Source: Emergomyces orientalis
Taxonomy: Eukaryota > Ascomycota > Eurotiomycetes > Onygenales > Ajellomycetaceae
Direction of reading: 5' to 3'
DNA: 64,000 bases
Assembly (NCBI GenBank): GCA_002110485.1
Contig: MOWL01000089.1
Location: 124,001 to 188,000, forward strand
Positions 57,750 to 64,000 of the stretch are shown piece after piece. The notes below the pieces were generated by a model. It worked only from the letters and a program-made list of their open reading frames with translations. It was not told the DNA's origin and made no database searches. The position numbers were made by a program, and so were the translations under genes. The stretch's first letter is position 1, and every line of letters begins with the position of its first letter.

Positions 57750-60247
57750 ACTTTGATACCCCTCCAACTTCTTTCTTGACTCACTTTGACGCGATCCAAG
57801 AATCCCTTTATCCCGAAAGATCCACAAGGACGCAGAGTCTCCTGGTATTTGTGCGGACCTACGGTCTATGACGATGCGCATCTTGGACATGCCAGGAATT
57901 ATGTTACGACGGATATAATCCGCCGAATACTGCAAGATTACTTCCATTTCAACGTGCAATTTGTGATGAACATCACTGATGTGGATGACAAGGTATACTC
58001 ACACAAATCACTCACGTCTTGCTTGGTTAGTATGGTCACAGAACTCATCAGCGATACTTCAGATTATTGTTAGAGCACGTCAACAACACTTCTTCGCAGA
58101 ATAGGTCGCCAAACTGTAGTCGACGACGATGTTATAAAAACAGCGAGAGGTGCATTCTCAACGTTCTTGAACGCAAAGCTACCTTTAGTGAACCCCGAGG
58201 TTCACCCTCCTGACTTTCAGCAAGAAGCTGAAAAGACATACGCGTTTGTGATTAATGGCGGCGCGCTCGAAGGAAATAAGAAACCTGGATCTGACGAAGC
58301 CAAGGTCAAGATGAACATTAAAAGTGGCTCTCTCTCGGGGAGGGTCATAGGGGACGCATTAAAGAGAATGGAAGAGTCGGTGGGAGTTTCTGACCCAGGC
58401 GAAGAAGGCGAGGCCGCTTCTGTCGAAGAATCCCAACCAGGTAGTGAGGAATTTTATAGTATCTGCGAAGATGTTTTTCTTGTCTACCTCGACGAGGTTT
58501 CCCGCTCGTCTATTCCTGATGACGACCACTCTATATTTTTGAAATTAACAAAATACTACGAGGAACGGTTTATGGAAGATATGCGAAATCTGAATGTTCT
58601 TGACCCAGATAAATTGACAAGAGTTACGGAGTACGGGCCTGAGATCGTCAAGTTTGTGGAGCAAATTGTCCAGAAGAAATTTGGGTACCCAACACCGGAT
58701 GGTTCTGTCTATTTTGATGTAAAAATCTTTTGAGGATGCTGGAAATCACTATGCTAGGTTAGAGCCTTGGAGCCGGAATGACAGAAGCCTTCGGAAAAAA
58801 GGAGAGGGAGCCCTCTCTCAGCATGCAATAGCCAAGCACTCGAAGAATGACTTCGTACTCTGGAAAGCATCTCAGCCAGGAGAACCAAGCTGGCCTAGTC
58901 CCTGGGGCAAGGGACGACCGGGTTGGCACATTGAATGCTCTGCCATGGCATCGGCCGAGCTGGGCAGCCAAATGGACATTCATTCCGGCGGTATTGATCT
59001 TTCGTTCCCTCATCACGATAATGAACTTGCACAAAGCGAAGCGTACTAGCAAGAAGACCAGTGGGTAAATTATTTTCTACACATGGGTCACCTGTCGATT
59101 CAAGGTGCAAAGATGTCGAAGTCTCTTAAAAATTTCACGACTATCCGGAAAGCGCTTGAGAGCGGCGCATGGAGCCCATCGAACCTACGGATTGTCTTCC
59201 TACTTGGAGGCTGGCGAAAGGGTAGTATTGAAATCACTGAAGACATGGTCAAAGCTTCAAACAGCTGGGAGGAGAAGCTAAATAACTTTTTCATTAAAGC
59301 CAAGAACTTATTAGATTCAAATGAAATGTCGTCTTCCCAGGAACAGACTCGAGGGGCAGGCAATTCTCTAGCCGCTAGTCTCAAGTCAGCACAAGAGAAA
59401 GTCTTCATCGCCCTCTGCGATTCTTTTGATACCCCAACTGCAATGAGTGCAATATCTGAACTGGTGTCTAACTTCAATAGGGCCGAAGTTTTAGATTTGG
59501 ACATATCCAGTGTTGAATCCAGTGCGAAGTGGGTCACGTCAATGGTGAACTATTTCGGGTTAAATGGCACAGCTTCGCCAGATAGTCCCGATATAGGATG
59601 GGAGGGCATTGATGTCCCAGAATATGCGAAGCCATATTTGGATTCACTTTCTGCAACACGAGATGCACTGCGCCAACTGGCTAAATCCAACACCCCGATT
59701 TCGAACAAAGCGGTCAGCAATATTCTCGGTGCCATCAGCGGTCCTCAAAAGGTTATACCTGATGCTGCAGGGACCCTATGCCGATGTTCTCGCTACTTTC
59801 AGAAGCAATGTGGCAGCAGTTAATCTGGACGACCCTCAAGGTATTGCGAAGGAGGTACTGGCGCTCTGTGATCGTGTTCGTGACATTGATCTCTTCGACC
59901 TTGGCATCTACCTAGAAGACCGAGAAAGCAGGCCGGCTCTAGTGCGCCCGGTTACTAGAGACCTTATCGAGGCCCGACAGCAGCAGGCTGAGCAGCGTTT
60001 GGAGAAGCAGCGCGCTAAAAAAGAACAAAGACAAAAAGAGCTTGAGAAGATTGAAAAAGGAAAGATTAGCCCATTTGAGATGTTTAGAACGAGTGAGTTT
60101 AGTGCGTGGGATGCTGATGGTTTGCCAACGAAAGATTCGTCGGGAAATGATATCGCTAAGAGCCGGAGCAAGACGTTGAGAAAAGATTTGGAACGACAGA
60201 GAAAACTTCACGAGATGTGGCTTGCAAACAACTCCGTACAGGTATGA
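57750..60247 (+). pseudogene. Cysteinyl-tRNA synthetase pseudogene
   Basis: Clear relic of a eukaryotic-type cytosolic CysRS. Reading across frames shows WYLCGPTVYDDAHLGHARNY (zinc ligand and HIGH-type motif), FVMNITDVDDK, an intron at 57993-58062, then IIVRARQQHFFAE. Further on are WPSPWGKGRPGWHIECSAMA, HSGGIDLSFPHHDNELAQSE, AKMSKSLKNF (KMSKS motif) and a basic C-terminal helix (QQQAEQRLEKQRAKKEQRQK). Lesions seen: no start codon and a frame break at 57786, a frameshift near 58099-58104, one extra base in the A run at 58721-58725, TAG at 59047-59049 where the family has Trp or a similar residue, and one extra base near 59773. CysRS is essential, so a functional copy should be elsewhere. The remaining frames are long and little diverged, so decay is recent. 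Multiple assembly errors are a less likely alternative. Confidence 0.85.
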
Positions 60248-61062
60248 GGCCCGGGTATTCTCCTCCCGTTTTTCAAGGGAGATCTTTGGACGAGGAGTAT
60301 GCATCCTAGAGAATGAACCGAGCTTATAGCAGAGAGGAATATGCGTAGAGATGATAATCACATTAGTTATGGCCAATTGCTTTTAAGTCAAAATTTCTAG
60401 TACTTTACAACGATAAAACAGCCTCTTTAACTCCAAGTCATGAACCTTCTTCATACATACTATTATGTTCAACTATATATTGATATCAACTAAAGTTGAA
60501 GTACATTAATTAAAATATTAGCGACAGTCCATTTAGAAATTATTCGGATAGTCCCTTTTCATTTAAAGTATTTTGGCTTGCCATAGGCTTTGTGAACGAA
60601 CTGATGTTGCCCCTTTGTTCAGACGCTAGTTGCATTTCTATCCCAATCAAGCTGTTTAGCTCGAGTTCCCAAGATGTGGAGAAACCGCCTCCGCGCCGCG
60701 GCTAACTAGTGTTCTATCAGGATTAATCACCCCATGAAGTCCAAGATTTGCAAAGAAGTAGATGGACACGACGCAGCCAGAACACTAAGATCCGAAAGCT
60801 AATAATTAATTGTATGGCAAGTCTCTCGAACTGAACGTGTAATTTCTCCGCTGATAATCTTAATTCGCACGTCCCCACAAGATAGAGAGAAGCCACATCA
60901 ACTTCTCACCGCCAATCGCATCAGATATTTATATCAAAGACTGGGTTTCGATAACATCTTCTGGATTTGACCTCGACAATCAACTAGACTCTTGCCTGTG
61001 ATAATACAAAACAACCAGCGTTTGTTGGGGGTAAAAAAGTCATACATAATACCTCAGCACAA
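60248..61062. other. AT-rich intergenic region
   Basis: About 0.8 kb with no recognisable gene. It holds the promoter side of the phosphatase gene that starts at 61063. Confidence 0.5.
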
Positions 61063-62854
61063 ATGAGTCCTCGGGAACCTAGTCCACTAGGCTTCAACAA
61101 TGTCAACATCAAACCCGCCATTGATGAAATTGGCTCCCCAGAACGCCCATTTGATAATATTTTGAATTTCCGAGACGTGGGAACATATATCAATCAATTA
61201 TGTGGAACACGGTATGGAAAACACATCCAATATCCATTCCACTACCCTCTCTTGGGCTTGAGCGAATATTTCGAGACCTCTTTTGTACGCGGTACAATGA
61301 GTACATTTTTTTTTACAAGGGATGAATCGATGATTCTAAATGGGTTTGGTTTCATATAAATAGCTGCGCTGTCGAATGCTAATATTCGTTCTGTTAATCT
61401 TTAGGGTGGTGAGAGAAGGCGTTTTATTCCGAAGTGCAAGGGTAGTAATAATGGCCCGCCTTTCTTTGTTTCTCCTTTCCATTATTGCTTGCTCATAGCG
61501 CTTCACTCAACCCTTTACAAAATGTTTTGATAAGGATAAGTACAATTGTGCCATGATCGTTCCGGCCCCTTCCTCTGGATAAGACTGCCATTATCTATAT
61601 TCAGTTCGATCATGGCAACGAATGGGACCTATGATTCACATATGCTCAACATTGTGTTCTGTTCCCGAATGTCGCTAATACCCATGCACAAATCCTCCAC
61701 AGCCCGATAATGCTTCGAAACCAGATCGACATCGTTTATCCGAGGAGTTATGTCTGGGTTCTGTGATAGATCTTAGGTCAATGTAAGGACAAAAGAATGC
61801 CCCCATTCGAAACTATAGTATATTAATATAAGTATACAATTCCAGAACCGAGCATACCATCGCCGCCAACCGACACCTGGCTGCTGAACTCAGCGAGGCG
61901 AAAGAACAAACAACCTCATCTTCCCAGCCACAGTCAATAGCGAATGATGAGCATCTAGTGAAGTTGCCCGGTGTACGTCGAATTATGATCAGCCTAGCCG
62001 GGTGGAATTTTGAAAAGCTCTTATTGTGGAAATTAAGTTGGTTCAATTTATTGTGAGTAGTAACGAATTGTGTTTTAAATTTTTTTTTAATTGGCTATTA
62101 TGTGTTCTTCCAATTCCCGAAAAGGAAAATAGAAATGGATAAAAAAGGGGTACTCAAAATTGTCAATAAGCCACCCTTAAACTCACCAAATCCCTACACA
62201 CCCAGGAAAGCTATCTCCCTCCTCGCATCCGGCTACCGCAACGCCGCCACCAAACTCGTCGTCGAACAAGCTATGGTGCCCCGTGGCCTCAAGGGTCTTG
62301 CTCATGATACCCTCACAGCCAGTCAGGAAGAGATCAAAGAGCTGTTCGGATACCTGAGTGACCCTGCCGCGTATCCGACACTTATCCATTGCACGCAGGG
62401 CAAGGACCGGACGGGATTAGTGATCATTCTACTCTTGTTATTAGTCGGGTCTCCTAGTAGCGACAAGGGGATGAAGAAGGAAGATAATGGTAGTGCCGGG
62501 GAGGGATTATGTGAGATTACAGGTACGGCTCGAACAACACCTCCAGATACAGATGTAGTTATGGACACCGGGACAGGGGCGGGGGCAGGGGCAATTACAG
62601 ACAAAATCCCCCTCTCAGCAATAACGAGCGACTACCGCATGTCGGAGGATGAGCTGCTGCCAGAACTGGCGGAACGGCTGGCGGAAATGCAGGTTATGGG
62701 GCTGCCCGAGGAATATGCGAAATGCCCGGCTGGGTTTACGGAGGAGGTTGTGCGGTTTTTGGAGGAAGGTTATGGTGGGATTCGGGGGTATTTGAAGGCT
62801 GTTGGGGTGGAGGATGAGGTGGTTGAGACGGTCAGGGGGTTGCTCGTGGCGTGA
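61063..62854 (+). CDS. Tyrosine-phosphatase-like protein (Tyr_phosphatase3 / LipA-like)
   Basis: Cysteine-dependent phosphatase of the fungal and bacterial protein-tyrosine/lipid phosphatase group. Predicted exons are 61063-61211, 61405-61441, 61703-61782, 61846-62052 and 62125-62854 (400 aa), all junctions in phase. The N-terminal motif FDNILNFRDVGTYIN is typical, followed by REGVLFRSARPDNASKPDRH and GSVIDLRS. The active-site loop is HCTQGKDRTG (C-x5-R) at about residue 255-264, with the extra Lys and Asp of this group. SAITSDYRMSEDELLPELAE and GFTEEVVRFLEEGYGGIRGY complete the domain. An insertion of about 50 residues rich in Gly, Asp and Thr (GSAGEGLCEITGTARTTP) follows the catalytic loop. 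Introns 1 and 2 (193 and 261 nt) are longer than usual here, so the small exon 61405-61441 is the least certain part. Substrate unknown. Confidence 0.82.
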
Positions 62855-63552
62855 CAGGAATGGGATATGGCTATTGCCGTATTTATTTGGGTTCGTGTGT
62901 ACGTATAGATATTGCGGCTTATACATAAGAGGAGACTTCGATATATATAATTTATTCTGTTTTCTGTGGCCATATATTTTTTCGTCTCCTAGCTCCTGCC
63001 TCAGGAGAACTTATCATATCGCTGCCCCCTTCCCCACACGAACGGCTTGCCGAAATTCCTCTGCTGAAGGTGAGCGACATAAAATATCCTTCTTCTCTGG
63101 GTAGACAGTTGGAGGTGCAAATTGGGTATTTATAGGAAAACTTCTCTCAGAAATGGCTTTAACAGTCTCTATCCCCAATAGATATTAAAAGGAAAGACAA
63201 AAAATCAATGACAGAACGACAGAACGACAGAAATCGCTAGTTTTATTTATAGAGTAAAGAAAAAAAGGGGGGTAACGTTTCCGCCCCCCTCCTTAACGCC
63301 GTTGCAGGATATAAATAATAATTACCAGGTGGGGGATTTATTCCCCTGTCCTTTTATGAGTCGCTCCCTCTATTAAAATAAAAGTAAGAAAGAAAACAAA
63401 AAAGAAGAAGAAAAATAGAAATCCCAATGCTCGCTAAATTTCAAGTTCTCCGGCCCCCACCCCTTTTATTACTATGCAACGAATTCCCAAATCCCGAATC
63501 ATTTCTCGCTAAAAATAAAATAAAAATAAAAGAAGAGAAAAAAGAACAACAT
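62855..63552. other. Convergent intergenic region with a short tandem repeat
   Basis: 3' flanks of the phosphatase and of the edge gene. A triplicated ACAGAACG unit lies at about 63210-63232, and A-rich runs at 63255-63270 and 63385-63420. No gene is seen. Confidence 0.55.
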
Positions 63553-64000
63553 TTAGACATCAAAATTCTGCTCTTTAGCGTATGGCTGGCCATGTGGCAC
63601 ATAACCCCCCCGGAGATTTTGCGATGTAGCAGTTGATGCTCGGCTGGGTGTGCTGGGTTCATCTACGACATACCCGCTGTAGATATTTCCCCGATCGCCC
63701 ATGGAGTCTGTGGTAAGGGGTTGCTCGTAGTAGCCATTGGTTTGAGAGGTGTGGGGGCTCGTCGTCGTCGTTGTCTGCGTTCCGTTTGGCGCAATGGACA
63801 TTTCTGATATCCGTTTACCCTGTGGGATATGGTTGCGCGTTCTGACGGAGGGGAGGAGGTCGATTATGAAAGATAGGACGTAGAATGTGAATATGTATGC
63901 GATTACTGGTGTTTGGTGGGGTTTGTTAGCTTTTTGCTTCCTCTTATATATATCGGGGTGAGAAAAGAGAGAGGGGGTGAGCATACTCCACTCTATGACT
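63553..64000 (-). CDS. 3' end of a membrane-protein gene, possibly Frag1/DRAM/Sfk1 family (partial)
   Basis: The gene runs off the window. The last exon is 63905-63553, preceded by an intron 63986-63906 (GTATGC..CACCAG with a GCTAAC branch site) and the end of another exon at 64000-63987. The joined sequence gives a strongly hydrophobic final helix (VIEWIIAYIFTFYVLSFIID, then LLP), a basic boundary (RTRNHIPQGKR), and a cytoplasmic tail of about 90 residues rich in Ser, Thr, Gln and Tyr ending KEQNFDV. The helix with IFTFYVLSF followed by a short basic segment resembles the last helix of Frag1/DRAM/Sfk1 proteins, which affect plasma-membrane lipid organisation in yeast. With only one helix visible this is tentative; any fungal tetraspan protein is possible. 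Confidence 0.5.
   Translation of the reverse strand, partial: VIEWSMLTPSLFSHPDIYKRKQKANKPHQTPVIAYIFTFYVLSFIIDLLPSVRTRNHIPQGKRISEMSIAPNGTQTTTTTSPHTSQTNGYYEQPLTTDSMGDRGNIYSGYVVDEPSTPSRASTATSQNLRGGYVPHGQPYAKEQNFDV

Overview
The window is nuclear DNA of a filamentous ascomycete. The reasons are short GT..AG introns (about 52-140 nt in most genes) with CTAAC/CTGAC-like branch sites, Zn2Cys6 and CFEM proteins, an eisosome Eis1-family protein, a NACHT-ankyrin receptor, and long AT-rich intergenic DNA. The family content, including a decayed kinase of a type expanded in Onygenales, suggests Eurotiomycetes, perhaps Onygenales. That placement is inference. I saw no rRNA, tRNA, CRISPR array, intact transposon or viral sequence.

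Layout. 0.4-2.2 kb: Dal5-like MFS permease (-). 3.4-3.9 kb: remnant of a protein-kinase-like gene. 4.7-8.7 kb: fungal NOD-like receptor (nucleoside phosphorylase-NACHT-ankyrin, +) with two single-base frame breaks. 10.3-12.6 kb: seven-exon MFS transporter (-). 13.9-14.7 kb: CFEM GPI protein (+). 17.8-18.6 kb: small membrane protein (-). 19.0-20.5 kb: geranylgeranyltransferase I beta subunit (+). 21.6-24.9 kb: HeLo-domain protein fused to a AAA+ ATPase (-). 28.0-28.6 kb: cysteine-rich GPI protein (+). 30.5-33.9 kb: CAMK-like kinase with a long tail (+). 35-41.3 kb: a compact group of a Zn2Cys6 regulator (-), an MCT-like MFS transporter (+) divergent from it, and an aldo/keto reductase (-). 42.8-43.2 kb: tiny three-exon PPxY protein (+). 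44.5-46.1 kb: unrecognised or decayed coding sequence (-). 46.9-49.5 kb: SDR (+) and secreted C69-type dipeptidase (-), both intronless. 50.5 kb: GNAT acetyltransferase (-). 52.7-55.2 kb: Eis1 (-). 56.1-57.3 kb: DUF7924-type protein (+). 57.8-60.2 kb: cysteinyl-tRNA synthetase pseudogene (+). 61.1-62.9 kb: tyrosine-phosphatase-like protein (+). 63.5 kb to the edge: 3' end of a membrane protein gene (-).

Together, two genes with the architecture of fungal non-self recognition and regulated cell death (NACHT-ankyrin receptor; HeLo-AAA+) lie 13 kb apart with ordinary genes between them. The HeLo-AAA+ fusion, whose Walker B aspartate is replaced by arginine, is my best candidate for something undescribed. 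The regulator/transporter/reductase group looks like a small uptake-and-metabolism module. The CysRS copy carries several independent lesions, so a functional copy must exist elsewhere.

Caution: four apparently intact genes are each broken by one or two single-nucleotide indels, several at or beside short homopolymers. In each case a one-base correction restores both reading frame and intron phase, so base-level assembly error is a serious alternative to real inactivation. Exon boundaries are my own reading of splice signals and family conservation.
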